Shown: positions 1-7,682, counted from the first letter of the stretch. The stretch: DNA of 47,154 nucleotides from Nakamurella sp. (GCA_017882715.1 JADGOY010000009.1:1-47154); one strand, 5' to 3'. Notes: generated by a model not told the origin, from the letters alone. Program-made: numbers and translations.

Positions 1-995
1 GAGCCGAGAGTCTCCACCGCGGAAAGGTTCTTCACGATCGCGTTCCGCTTGGCCAACCCCACCGCGCCCAGCGACAGGATCACCTGCACGACGGTGGGCA
101 GCGCCTCCGGGATCGACGCGATCGCCAGCGCGATCGCCGTCACGAACAGCGCCCTGCCCGACTCCCCGCGCCACAGACCCAGGGCGAACATCACGATCAT
201 CGTCACCAGTGCGGCCAACGCGATCCACTGCGTCATCCTGGTCAGCTGACGGGTCAGCGGGGTCTGCTCGCTGCCGGATGCCTTCAACAACCCGGAGATC
301 CTGCCGACCTGGGTGTCGGCGCCGGTGCCGGTCACCACCATCACGCCGCTGCCGTGGGTGACGGGCGTGTTCATGAACGCCATGTTCGTCTGGTCACCCG
401 CCGCCAGATCGTGTTTGCCCAACGCCGCCGCGCCCTTACCGGCCGGGGTGCTCTCGCCGGTCAACGCGGACTCGTCGATCTGCAACGCGTTGGCCTGGAC
501 GACGCGACCGTCGGCCGGTACCTGGTCCCCGGCGGTCAACAGCACCACGTCACCGACGACCACCTGATCGGCCGGAATCGCCGCCTCGACGCCGTCCCGG
601 CGAACCCGGGCGGTGGTCTTCATCATCGACTTCAGCGCGTTCATCGCGCTCTCGGCCTTGCCCTCTTCGCGCAGGCCGATCACCGCGTTCACCACGGTCA
701 GGATGAACAGCAGTGCGGCGGTGCTCCATTCCGCGATCAGCAGCGACACCACCCCGGCCGCCACCAGGATGATCTGCATGAAGGTGCGGTATTCGCCGAG
801 GAACCGCTGCCATTCCGGCTTGGGTTTCTCTTCGGGCAGCGCGTTCGGTCCGTTCTTCGCCAGCAATCGGTCCGCCTGATCGGCGCTCAACCCCGCGGTC
901 GGGTCGACGTGCAATTGGGTTTCTACCGCGTCCGCCGACAACCCGTACCACTCGGTTGACGCCCCCGCCGGACGAGGCTTAGCACTGATGGTCAT
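1..995 (-). CDS. P-type cation-transporting ATPase, N-terminal part (cut by window edge)
   Basis: Reading the minus strand from ATG 995 gives 331 codons open to the window edge. The product is the first third of a P2-type (Ca2+/Mn2+-like) ATPase, which uses ATP to move cations across the membrane. Visible parts are the cation ATPase N-terminal region (about residues 15-70), membrane helices near 72-110, the actuator motif TGES at 179-182, further helices near 255-305, and the ion-site motif IPEALP near 295-300. The frame leaves the window at NLSAVETLGS, just before where the phosphorylated DKTGT loop belongs. It starts 60 bp after ppk2 on the same strand, so the two are probably co-transcribed. 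A CtpF-like role is inferred from the dormancy-type neighbours. Ion specificity cannot be read from this part. Confidence 0.93.
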   Translation of the reverse strand, partial: MTISAKPRPAGASTEWYGLSADAVETQLHVDPTAGLSADQADRLLAKNGPNALPEEKPKPEWQRFLGEYRTFMQIILVAAGVVSLLIAEWSTAALLFILTVVNAVIGLREEGKAESAMNALKSMMKTTARVRRDGVEAAIPADQVVVGDVVLLTAGDQVPADGRVVQANALQIDESALTGESTPAGKGAAALGKHDLAAGDQTNMAFMNTPVTHGSGVMVVTGTGADTQVGRISGLLKASGSEQTPLTRQLTRMTQWIALAALVTMIVMFALGLWRGESGRALFVTAIALAIASIPEALPTVVQVILSLGAVGLAKRNAIVKNLSAVETLG

Positions 996-1055
996 CTCGG
1001 TAGGTCCTTTCCCCCGTTTTCATCCCCTGGTCGCGCCCGTCCACGACGGGCAAGT

Positions 1056-2048
1056 TCAGCTGTGATGACGCTTGTTGTCCGTGCGCGTCTGCGTTTCGGA
1101 GGCCTGCGCCACCAACTCGTCCTCGAACGGATCCGGAGACGCACCGGCGGGCGCCTCCCCCTCCAGCAGGGCCTTCACGTCCGTCAGATCCTTCAGCTTG
1201 GCGGCATCCACCGTCGGGTACTGCGGATCGATATCGGCCAGGGTGTGCGCGAGAATCGCCGACACACAGATGCGGGCGAACCACTTGCGGTCCGCCGGGA
1301 TCACGTACCACGGAGCCCATTCGGTGCTGGTGTGCGTCAGCATCTCGGAGAACGCGACCTGGTAGTCGTCCCAGAAGGCACGTTCCTTCGCGTCGTTCGG
1401 GGACAGCTTCCAATTCTTGTCCGGCAGGTCGACCCGCTTGAGGAACCGGATTCGTTGCTCCTCCTTGGACAAATTCAGGAACAGCTTGACGATCTTGAAA
1501 CCGTTCTCGGCCAGGAACCGTTCCCAATCATTGATCTCCCGGTACCGGCGGGCCCAGATGTCCTTGCCCTTCGTCCCCGGCGGAAGTTTCTGGCGATCCA
1601 GGACATCCGGATGAACGCGCACCACCAGTACCTCTTCGTAATGGGAGCGGTTGAAGATGCCGATATCCCCGCGGGCGGGCAATCGCTGCGCATATCGCCA
1701 CAGGTAGTCGTGGTCCAACTCTTCCGACGACGGGACCTTGAAGCTGGAGACGTGCACACCCTGCGGGTTCACCCCGCTCATCACGTGCCGGATGGTGCCG
1801 TCCTTGCCCGCAGCATCCAGCGCCTGCAGGCAGACCAGCATCCCCCAGGTGTCCTGCGCGGCCAGCTTGTCCTGATACTCGCAGAGCAGGCTCACCCCAG
1901 CCTGCAGCAGTTCCGTGCCGTCCTTCTTGTGCACGAAACGTGCCTTGTACCCCGGATCGAAATCCTTCCCCAGGGTGACCTTCGTGCCCGGCTTCACCCG
2001 CAACGGCTCGATCAGTTCGGCGACGAGCTTCGCCCTGTCCTGGACCAT
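1056..2048 (-). CDS. ppk2: Polyphosphate kinase 2 family protein
   Basis: This 330-residue protein is a PPK2-family polyphosphate:nucleotide phosphotransferase, moving phosphate between polyphosphate and nucleotides in the cytoplasm. The Walker A loop is DAAGKDGT (about 78-85). It is followed by the family signature FKVPSSEELDHDYLWR (about 103-118) and a Walker B region with FNRSHYEEVLVVRVHP (about 132-147). Length fits a one-domain PPK2. The acidic and polar last 40 residues are not part of the core fold. The ATG at 2048 has the purine-rich AGGGGGAG just upstream. It is followed after 60 bp by the P-type ATPase. The subclass (AMP, ADP or GDP as acceptor) is not decided from sequence. A DosR-like site lies about 350 bp upstream. 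Confidence 0.95.
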   Translation of the reverse strand: MVQDRAKLVAELIEPLRVKPGTKVTLGKDFDPGYKARFVHKKDGTELLQAGVSLLCEYQDKLAAQDTWGMLVCLQALDAAGKDGTIRHVMSGVNPQGVHVSSFKVPSSEELDHDYLWRYAQRLPARGDIGIFNRSHYEEVLVVRVHPDVLDRQKLPPGTKGKDIWARRYREINDWERFLAENGFKIVKLFLNLSKEEQRIRFLKRVDLPDKNWKLSPNDAKERAFWDDYQVAFSEMLTHTSTEWAPWYVIPADRKWFARICVSAILAHTLADIDPQYPTVDAAKLKDLTDVKALLEGEAPAGASPDPFEDELVAQASETQTRTDNKRHHS

Positions 2049-2440
2049 CTGTTCTCCCCCTGTTGCTTGCTTCCGGTGGCGATCGACCGTGTGCGGCCAC
2101 CAATATCTCGGCTGCGTTATCCCGAAGCTGTTCGGTCTTTCGCCGGCGGGTCGGCGGCCCGGAAACCACCGGCGCAGCGCTGGATCGGCAGGCGCACACG
2201 AGCGGGTCCGAGCATGGTCAGTGCGGAACGTTGCCGCGATCGGTCTGCTGGTCGAGCGGGACCCGAGCGTGGGATCCAGTCGCGCACAGGGGGCATCGGC
2301 GCGTCATGCCGGCCACTGAGCGCGCGCTTCATCGCGGCCTCCACTCCGATGAGGTAGGACCCGTCGTTACCACCTTCATCCGTCGGCGCCGTGGTGATCA
2401 GTGCCAAAGGTCCCGATCATGGTCCCCAAAATCCTGCGCG
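2049..2440. other. Leader/intergenic region upstream of ppk2
   Basis: About 390 bp with no convincing gene. A 96-codon minus-strand frame (2117-2407, TTG start) is open but arginine- and proline-rich without a recognisable fold. An internal ATG near 2332 could start a shorter peptide. Either the ppk2 mRNA has a long leader, or an unrecognised small gene lies here. A DosR-like box sits at the far end (2401-2414). Confidence 0.4.
2401..2414 (-). promoter_or_regulatory. DosR-like box upstream of ppk2
   Basis: The minus strand reads GGGACCTTTGGCAC, close to the mycobacterial DosR consensus GGGACYTWMGKCCC (two mismatches by eye). A second GGGAC half-site, in TTGGGGACCATG, lies just upstream on the same strand. 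The site is about 350 bp from the ppk2 start, which is long for a direct activator site, so the regulated start is uncertain. Confidence 0.45.
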
Positions 2441-2662
2441 TCAGCCGCGGGGGTAGTCCTCCTCGCCACCGACCGGTCGCTGCTGTTCCAGGACGTCGGC
2501 GGGTTCGGCCTCGGCAGTCAGTTCGCCGTTTTCCTCGCCGCCGACGTCGCTCGACGCGTCGGGGTCGACGCTCTGGCGCTGTTCGGCGACATCGGCGGGA
2601 TCGGCCTCGCCGAGAACATCATTGCGGAAAACGTCTTCGCCGCCATCGTTCCTGTCCGCCAT
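2441..2662 (-). CDS. Small acidic protein with duplicated EAxPADVxEQ motif
   Basis: This 73-residue, strongly acidic, soluble protein has no recognised domain. It contains two copies of one motif: EADPADVAEQRQSVDPD (about 19-35) and EAEPADVLEQQRPVGGE (about 51-67), which points to an internal duplication. Short acidic proteins with this motif are, as I recall, common and uncharacterised in Actinomycetes. The start MADRNDGG at 2662 is preferred over a longer open frame, because the added 133 residues have no protein-like character and run back into acg. Two DosR-like boxes lie within 100 bp upstream, shared with the divergent acg, so it may be a member of the same regulon. Function unknown. 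Confidence 0.75.
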   Translation of the reverse strand: MADRNDGGEDVFRNDVLGEADPADVAEQRQSVDPDASSDVGGEENGELTAEAEPADVLEQQRPVGGEEDYPRG

Positions 2663-2704
2663 CGTCGGCCTTTCTGTCGGTGCGGGTGCCATGCTCGTCG
2701 GGGT

Positions 2705-2718
2705 GGGCCCAAGGTACC
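2705..2718 (-). promoter_or_regulatory. DosR-like box facing the small acidic gene
   Basis: The minus strand reads GGTACCTTGGGCCC, 12 of 14 against GGGACYTWMGKCCC by eye. It lies 42 bp upstream of the gene starting at 2662 and 24 bp from the second box at 2743. Paired boxes are common at DosR promoters in mycobacteria. Confidence 0.5.
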
Positions 2719-2742
2719 CCGGGGCGTCGTGCCCGGGGTGGC

Positions 2743-2757
2743 GGGACGTTCGGCCCT
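2743..2757 (+). promoter_or_regulatory. DosR-like box upstream of the Acg-type gene
   Basis: The sequence GGGACGTTCGGCCCT matches the DosR consensus at every position but one (G for Y after GGGAC). It lies 50 bp upstream of the start at 2808, a normal activator distance. This is the best of the boxes in the island. Confidence 0.7.
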
Positions 2758-2807
2758 GTGAGGTCCGAGGCCCGAGGCCGACGATGTGGTGAACAGGGGA
2801 CGCGGAG

Positions 2808-3863
2808 GTGGATGGCATGAAGGACGCATTCCCGGAGCAGAGCACCATCCACGCCGCGCTCGAGATGGCCGTTCGTGCGCCCTCGCTGCACAACTCCCAG
2901 CCGTGGCGCTGGCGGATCGGCGAGCGCTCGATCCACCTTTTCGCCGACCATTCCCGGATGCTGCAGGCCACGGACCCCGAAGGTCGCGAGCTGATCATCA
3001 GCTGCGGCGCCGCGCTGCACCATCTGCGTGTCTCGCTGGCGGCCCTCGGCTGGTCATGCACGATTCACCGGCTGCCGGATCGTTCCGATCTGCGGCACCT
3101 GGCAGCGGTCGAGCTGGAACAGACCGAACCTCAGGCTGACGCGGTGGTGCTGGCCGCTCAGATCCCCCGCAGGCGGTCGGACCGGCGCCCGTACCGGTCA
3201 TCGGACCTGCCACCGTTCGCCGTCACGCAGATCAACCGGAATGCAGCCGCCTACGGGATGACCGTGCGACTCGTGACCGATCCACATTCTCGCCGGGAAT
3301 TGTCGCTGGCGGTGGCCGAGGCAGACGACATCGAGTCGGTCGACGTCGAGTACCGGAACGAGGTGGCGGCCTGGAGTGGCCAGCACTTCGGTGCCGATGA
3401 CGGTGTCCCGGCCAAGAGCGTGCCCCCTGATGCCGGATACGGCGGCGTCCGGCTGCGGCATTTCGCGCACCCGGAAATGCAGACGGGTCCGGGAACGGTT
3501 GCCCCCGACGGCGATGTCGGGACGCTGATCGTGTTGGGCACCGCGACCGACGACGTCTATGCCTGGCTGCTGACCGGTGAGGCGACGGGCACGATCCTGT
3601 TGACCGCCACCGGATTCGGGCTCGCCAGTTGCCCGTTGACCCAGCCGCTGGAACTGCCACGCACCCGCCGCCTGGTGCGCGATGCGGTGCTGGGCGGAAC
3701 GGTCCATCCGCAGATGATCTTGCGGGTCGGCTACCCGACCACGGATCGGGAATTGCCGGTTACCCCGCGACGGCCGGTATCCGACGTGCTGGACTCCTCC
3801 GACGGCACGACGGCCGGGGTGTGGGCGAGGCCGGGGCAGCGAGACCGGGTGCGGGGACTCTGA
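2808..3863 (+). CDS. Acg-family FMN-binding nitroreductase-like protein
   Basis: This 351-residue protein resembles Acg (Rv2032) and its relatives. These are nitroreductase-fold flavoproteins that bind FMN and are thought to hold rather than turn over the cofactor. The N-terminal motif RAPSLHNSQPWRW (about 23-35) is the family mark. The second half of the fold includes a WLLTGEATGTILLTATGFGL segment and an LRVGYP motif near the C-terminus. The start could be ATG 2808 or ATG 2817 (MKDAF); both are weakly supported by the upstream sequence GGACGCGGAGGTGG. It is divergent from the small acidic gene and shares its DosR-like boxes. In mycobacteria acg is a DosR regulon gene, which agrees with this setting. 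Confidence 0.92.
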   Translation: MDGMKDAFPEQSTIHAALEMAVRAPSLHNSQPWRWRIGERSIHLFADHSRMLQATDPEGRELIISCGAALHHLRVSLAALGWSCTIHRLPDRSDLRHLAAVELEQTEPQADAVVLAAQIPRRRSDRRPYRSSDLPPFAVTQINRNAAAYGMTVRLVTDPHSRRELSLAVAEADDIESVDVEYRNEVAAWSGQHFGADDGVPAKSVPPDAGYGGVRLRHFAHPEMQTGPGTVAPDGDVGTLIVLGTATDDVYAWLLTGEATGTILLTATGFGLASCPLTQPLELPRTRRLVRDAVLGGTVHPQMILRVGYPTTDRELPVTPRRPVSDVLDSSDGTTAGVWARPGQRDRVRGL

Positions 3864-3953
3864 TCTGAGGTCGCCCGGGTGGTGGTGACGATCGTCCTCA
3901 CGGTCGCGGCATTCCGGCCGGGAGCAGCGGGAGTCAGGGTTCCTGGACGCCGC

Positions 3954-4012
3954 GTTGCGCTGATTCCCCGGTTGTTGCGCTGATTCCCCGGTTGTTGCGC
4001 TGATTCCCGGTT
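3954..4012. repeat. Tandem repeat, 20-bp unit x3
   Basis: Three copies in a row of GTTGCGCTGATTCCCCGGTT; the third lacks one C. It lies in the 380-bp gap between acg and the hydrolase gene, about 90 bp after the acg stop. No gene is seen in this gap. Confidence 0.9.
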
Positions 4013-4073
4013 GGTGATCGCCGGCTGACGAAATGTGTCGCCGCTATGACCTCCGACCGCCTCGGGCGTCCAC

Positions 4074-4118
4074 CCCGAAGAGCGCTACCTCGAAGAGCGC
4101 TACCCCGAAGAGCGCTGC
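4074..4118. repeat. Tandem repeat, 15-bp unit x3
   Basis: Three copies of CCCGAAGAGCGCTAC with single-base changes, 60 bp after the 20-bp repeat in the same gap. Confidence 0.88.
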
Positions 4119-4149
4119 CGCGAACCGAATGCCGCCCGCGTCCGTATTG

Positions 4150-4181
4150 ATCGGTGTGACGGGCAAACAACCCGCACCGAT
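4150..4181. promoter_or_regulatory. Imperfect inverted repeat upstream of the hydrolase gene
   Basis: Outer arms ATCGGTG and CACCGAT are exact complements, with inner CGGG and CCCG also pairing around a CAAACAA loop and one small bulge. It lies 63-94 bp before the GTG at 4244. It could be an operator or an RNA hairpin; there is no T-run to support a terminator. Confidence 0.4.
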
Positions 4182-4243
4182 TTAGCGGATTCCCCGGGCC
4201 CAGCGGTATTGGGCACATCAGCCGACCCTTTCGGAGGTTTACT

Positions 4244-5011
4244 GTGCGCGCTCAAGTGGCTCAATCCGTGATCGCAACGCGGCTCGCGAAGGTGAATCGA
4301 TGGCGGACGATGGCGACCCGGTGCAGGGACAGCATGCTCAGCGGCGACCGGTCGACAGCGTCGATCCGCTATTGGGGGCACGGGGAACGCGGACGGGCAC
4401 CCGTGCTGTTCATCCACGGTTATTGCGGCAGCGAGCGCGTCTGGGCACCCCTGCGCTCCGCCCTGTCCGGCGCGGGTTTCAACTGCCTGATCTCGTTGTG
4501 CTACAACGCCTTCACCACGGATGTGCACGAGGTTGCCGGGAGGTTGGTCGACGAATCGATGCGCGCGATGGATGCCACCGGAGCGGGACGGGTTCATCTG
4601 ATCGGGCACAGCCTCGGCGGTCTGATCGTTCGGGAAGCCGTACAGCGCAGGGGCCTGGCGGCGTATACCGGCACCGCCGTCACCATTGCCACTCCGCACG
4701 CCGGAACGTGGCTGGCCCGTTTCGGTCTCGGACCCTGCGCACGCCAGATGCGGCCAGGATCGGCTTTGCTCACCGAACTCGGTCAAACGCGGCTGAGCAC
4801 GACCCCCCGCTGGGTGGTGCTGCACGGAGGCGCGGACCGCGTGGTCCCGGCAAGATCAGCGATTCTCGACTCGAAACAGACGCAGGTCGTGACCCTCCGA
4901 CACCCGGACGCCGGCCATCGGACGATCACCCGGCACGCCGGCGTCGTCCGGTCGATCGTCACCGAACTGCTGCATGCCGATCGGCCGCGACCCGCTCTGG
5001 TGGCCGCGTGA
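4244..5011 (+). CDS. Alpha/beta hydrolase, lipase-like
   Basis: This 255-residue protein has the alpha/beta-hydrolase pattern of a lipase or esterase. Features are the oxyanion motif LFIHGY (about 55-60), the nucleophile elbow GHSLGG with Ser123, Asp198 in GGADRVVP and His225 in AGHRTI, which together make a plausible triad. The N-terminal 40 residues are basic, without a clear signal peptide. GTG 4244 is chosen because GGAGGT lies 5 bases upstream. It ends 10 bp from the convergent gene that follows. The natural substrate is unknown; the dormancy-type neighbours suggest lipid or ester turnover, which is inference. Confidence 0.88.
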   Translation: MRAQVAQSVIATRLAKVNRWRTMATRCRDSMLSGDRSTASIRYWGHGERGRAPVLFIHGYCGSERVWAPLRSALSGAGFNCLISLCYNAFTTDVHEVAGRLVDESMRAMDATGAGRVHLIGHSLGGLIVREAVQRRGLAAYTGTAVTIATPHAGTWLARFGLGPCARQMRPGSALLTELGQTRLSTTPRWVVLHGGADRVVPARSAILDSKQTQVVTLRHPDAGHRTITRHAGVVRSIVTELLHADRPRPALVAA

Positions 5012-5021
5012 GATCGGTGGC

Positions 5022-5537
5022 TCACAAACCCTCGACATAGTTCTTGGCCCTGGACAGGTCCCAGCCGGTCCGTTCGCGGACCAGCTTGATCGCCTGGATC
5101 TTGTCTCCGTCGGCGACGAGCGACCGTGCGTCGAGCTCGGTGTCCAGGTCGACCGGCTCGCTGGACGGCGAGATGTCCGTGCTGGCGGGTGGTCTCGCAG
5201 GTTGCCTCGACGACGGTGAGGACTGCTGCGATCTGCGGGCGATCTTCTCGACCACCCTCACCGCGTCGGCCAGCGAGAGCCCGGTGCGCTCCTTGAGCAG
5301 CTTCACCGCGTCGAGTTTCTTGCCCTGCTGGTAGAGGTCGGCCACCGTTCCCGCCAGGGCCGGGTCGATCGTGACCTGGGTAGGGTCGACGCGCGAACGC
5401 CGAGTCCGGTTGGTCCACGTCAGCACGATGACCATGGCGATGACGGCCGCGATCAGGATCAACCACCAGTTCTCCACCTGTCCATGGTAGAGACCGCGAC
5501 CTTTCACGCGCGTTGCACCTCTGGACACCACGCTCAT
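5022..5537 (-). CDS. Membrane-anchored protein with two L7/L12-like C-terminal motifs
   Basis: This protein of up to 171 residues has one membrane helix (about 24-42, WWLILIAAVIAMVIVLTW). A cytosolic part follows with two copies of a short helical motif resembling the ribosomal L7/L12 C-terminal domain: KLDAVKLLKERTGLSLADAV (about 74-93) and a second, IQAIKLVRERTGWDLSRAK, near the C-terminus. A Ser/Pro-rich linker separates them. The true start may be a GTG just before the helix (VENWW), which would give about 150 residues. It is convergent with the hydrolase gene. Proteins of this kind are uncharacterised; binding to other proteins through the L7/L12-like motifs is a guess. Confidence 0.75.
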   Translation of the reverse strand: MSVVSRGATRVKGRGLYHGQVENWWLILIAAVIAMVIVLTWTNRTRRSRVDPTQVTIDPALAGTVADLYQQGKKLDAVKLLKERTGLSLADAVRVVEKIARRSQQSSPSSRQPARPPASTDISPSSEPVDLDTELDARSLVADGDKIQAIKLVRERTGWDLSRAKNYVEGL

Positions 5538-5551
5538 CGACGACGGCAGCT

Positions 5552-5682
5552 ATGGCGCCGCTGCCCGGGGTGCAGCTGTACCGGGCATTCGGGTTCGATG
5601 ACGTCGAACAGGTGGTGCTGACCTGCCGGACGACGTCACGATCGACGCCGTCGCCATGCAGCGCCCCATCCGGCCCGCCTGA
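5552..5682 (+). pseudogene. Remnant of a GNAT acetyltransferase C-terminus, frameshifted
   Basis: The plus strand reads APLPGVQLYRAFGFDDVEQ, then VVLT. After a one-base loss near 5622-5624 it continues as LPDDVTIDAVAMQRPIRPA and a stop at 5680-5682. This is the usual C-terminal end of a GNAT N-acetyltransferase (the GVxLYRxFGF helix followed by the last strands). Upstream sequence is taken by the opposite-strand gene, so only about 43 codons of the old gene survive. It is a decayed leftover of a gene lost from this spot. Confidence 0.7.
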
Positions 5683-5686
5683 AGTG

Positions 5687-6298
5687 TCATCCGGTGGTCA
5701 CGGTCGGTTCCGGAGCACCGACCGATGCCCGGATCACCCCTGGAACGGCTTCGGCGAGGAACTGGGCCACGGGGCGATCCGACGCCTCGTCGAACAGGTC
5801 GCGGACGACGACTTCACCGTCGGTCACCTGAACCGACCATCGCGCCTGACCGCCGAGAACCTGCAGGTGCTTGCGGACGTCAGCGGCGATCTCGGCATCC
5901 GTGCGGGACAGCACCCGGACCACATCCCGGCGGGTGACCACACCCACCAGCTTGGTCCCGTCGACGATCGGCACGCAGCGGCGATGCTCGGTGAGCATCA
6001 CCTTGGCCAGCACCGAGATGTCGGCATCGTGGCTGACCCCGACCGCCGGGGTGGTCATGACCTCTGCGACGGTCCGCCCGGGACCTTGCGTCGCGGCCGC
6101 CGGGTCACCCGACGACTCGCTGGGGAATCTGTTGCGGATCAGGTCCGCCTCGGTGACGATGCCGACCAGCGCGCCCTTGTCGTCGACCACGGGAAGGGCG
6201 CTGAATCCACGGTAGGTGAGCATTTCGGACGCCTTGCCGACGGTGGCGGTGGGCAGCACCGTCAACACCGATCTGGTCATGATCTCTCGTGCGCGCAT
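5687..6298 (-). CDS. CBS-CBS-BON domain protein
   Basis: This 203-residue cytosolic protein has two CBS domains (about 1-57 and 78-132) and a BON domain (about 134-196). The repeated pattern VVDDKGALVGIVTEADLI and IVDGTKLVGVVTRRDVV marks the CBS pair, which usually binds adenine nucleotides. ATG 6298 is chosen over a longer open frame because GGAGG sits 6 bases upstream and MRAREIMTRSVLTV is the standard CBS start. The mycobacterial relative Hrp1 (Rv2626c) is strongly DosR-controlled but has only the CBS pair. The gene is divergent from the dehydrogenase gene, and two weak DosR-like boxes lie between them. Confidence 0.92.
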   Translation of the reverse strand: MRAREIMTRSVLTVLPTATVGKASEMLTYRGFSALPVVDDKGALVGIVTEADLIRNRFPSESSGDPAAATQGPGRTVAEVMTTPAVGVSHDADISVLAKVMLTEHRRCVPIVDGTKLVGVVTRRDVVRVLSRTDAEIAADVRKHLQVLGGQARWSVQVTDGEVVVRDLFDEASDRPVAQFLAEAVPGVIRASVGAPEPTVTTG

Positions 6299-6361
6299 GG
6301 CGAACCTCCGTGGATAGTCGCTGGCACACCGACCGTAGGTCCGCGATGCCGGCGCGGGCTG

Positions 6362-6375
6362 CTGCCGGAGGTCCC
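6362..6375 (-). promoter_or_regulatory. Weak DosR-like box facing the CBS-BON gene
   Basis: The minus strand reads GGGACCTCCGGCAG, 11 of 14 against GGGACYTWMGKCCC, with a perfect first half. It is 64 bp upstream of the start at 6298. Confidence 0.35.
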
Positions 6376-6383
6376 CGCCGACC

Positions 6384-6397
6384 GGGGCTTTGGTCAC
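6384..6397 (+). promoter_or_regulatory. Weak DosR-like box facing the alcohol dehydrogenase gene
   Basis: The sequence GGGGCTTTGGTCAC is 11 of 14 against the DosR consensus. It lies 94 bp upstream of GTG 6492 and 22 bp from the box on the other strand. Support comes from the paired placement and gene content more than from the match alone. Confidence 0.35.
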
Positions 6398-6491
6398 CTG
6401 CGGCGGTCCGCCACGGCGCAGGAGGATGGTGCCAGGACGCCGGATGCCCATCGACCGTCCCGGCACCGCCCCGCAGCCATCGGAGGTCACC

Positions 6492-7541
6492 GTGACCAGC
6501 CCCGTCTCGTCCACGACCACAATTCCCGGCACCATGCGCGCCTGGTCGGTGCGGCAGCCCGGCCCGATGAGCGGGCACCCGCTGAACATCTCGGAAAAGC
6601 CTGTCCCCACTCTCGGACCAGCCGATCTGCTGGTCCGGGTCACCGTGTGCGCGGTGTGCCGGACCGACTTGCACGTCACCGAGGGCGACCTGCCCGTGCA
6701 TCGGCAGAACGTCACCCCGGGTCACGAGATCGTCGGCCGGGTAGCCGCTCTCGGCTCTGCTGTGGATGGCTTCGCCGTGGGGGATCAGATCGGCGTTGCC
6801 TGGTTGCGGCACACCTGCGGGTCATGTGCGTACTGCCGCCGAGGCGCGGAGAACCTGTGCCCGGACTCGACGTACACCGGCTGGGACGCCGACGGTGGCT
6901 ATGCCGAATACACGACGGTCCCGGCTGCTTTTGCCTACCGGCTTCCGCCCGGCTACCCCGACCGAGAGTTGGCGCCGCTGTTGTGCGCGGGGATCATCGG
7001 CTTCCGCGCCCTGCGGCGCAGCGGGCTCGCCCACGGCGGGCGGCTGGGCATCTACGGGTTCGGCGCCAGCGCGCATCTCACCGCTCAGGTGGCGCTCGCC
7101 GAATACGGCGCCCGCGTGCACGTCCTCACCAGGTCGGCGGCCGCCCGGCAACTGGCACTGGATCTGGGGGTCGATTCGTCGGCCGGAGCGTACGACCAGC
7201 CGCCGGAACCACTCGACGCAGCCATCATCTTCGCGCCGGTCGGCGAGCTGGTGCCGGTCGCCCTTCGCGCCCTGGACCGCGGCGGGATCCTCGCGGTCGC
7301 CGGCATCCACCTGTCCGACGTGCCCGCCCTCAACTACGAACGCGAGCTGTTCTACGAGCGCGAGCTGCGCAGCGTGACGGCAAACACCCGCCGCGACGGT
7401 CAGGACTTCCTGGCCCTCGCCGGGCAGCATCACCTTCAGGTGACCACGTCGGCGTACCCACTTGCCGACGCCGACCGGGCGTTGGCCGACCTTGCCGCCG
7501 ACCGGGTCAACGGCGCGGCGGTGCTGCTCTGCGAGACCTGA
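6492..7541 (+). CDS. Zinc-dependent alcohol dehydrogenase family protein
   Basis: This 349-residue medium-chain dehydrogenase/reductase oxidises alcohols or reduces aldehydes with NAD(P). Catalytic zinc ligands are Cys56 (CAVCRTDLH) and His78-Glu79 in GHEIVG. The four structural-zinc cysteines are C109, C112, C115 and C123 ([15 protein letters not shown]). The dinucleotide-binding loop is [11 protein letters not shown], about 180-190. GTG 6492 is preferred over an earlier in-frame start at 6390, since GGAGG lies 5 bases upstream and the extra 34 residues are not conserved-looking. It is divergent from the CBS-BON gene. Substrate is not known. Confidence 0.93.
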   Translation: MTSPVSSTTTIPGTMRAWSVRQPGPMSGHPLNISEKPVPTLGPADLLVRVTVCAVCRTDLHVTEGDLPVHRQNVTPGHEIVGRVAALGSAVDGFAVGDQIGVAWLRHTCGSCAYCRRGAENLCPDSTYTGWDADGGYAEYTTVPAAFAYRLPPGYPDRELAPLLCAGIIGFRALRRSGLAHGGRLGIYGFGASAHLTAQVALAEYGARVHVLTRSAAARQLALDLGVDSSAGAYDQPPEPLDAAIIFAPVGELVPVALRALDRGGILAVAGIHLSDVPALNYERELFYERELRSVTANTRRDGQDFLALAGQHHLQVTTSAYPLADADRALADLAADRVNGAAVLLCET

Positions 7542-7601
7542 GAAGCCTCAGATATCCAGCGTGAGACCGGGCGGGACGGCAGGACAATTGCCTGTGCCGC
7601 T

Positions 7602-7615
7602 GGGTCCTTCGGCCC
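7602..7615 (+). promoter_or_regulatory. DosR-like box upstream of the universal stress gene
   Basis: The sequence GGGTCCTTCGGCCC matches the DosR consensus at 13 of 14 positions (T for A at position 4). It is 67 bp upstream of ATG 7683 and has the same core TTCGGCCCT as the acg box at 2743. Confidence 0.6.
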
Positions 7616-7682
7616 TGTCACTCCCGGCGGACGGGCGGGAAGGTGATGTCAGGCACATGGCCCAAGAGGAGAGGAGCGGACG

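Noticed and set aside
2117-2407. A 96-codon frame upstream of ppk2
   Set aside because: It needs a TTG start inside the DosR-like box, lacks a ribosome site and shows no protein-like pattern; noted only as a possibility in the region entry.
5513-7564. A 683-codon plus-strand open frame across the CBS and dehydrogenase genes
   Set aside because: It is antisense to the CBS-BON gene and out of frame with the dehydrogenase; the product is Arg/Pro-rich without a fold. Long shadow frames are expected in such GC-rich DNA. Only its first part overlaps the real acetyltransferase remnant.
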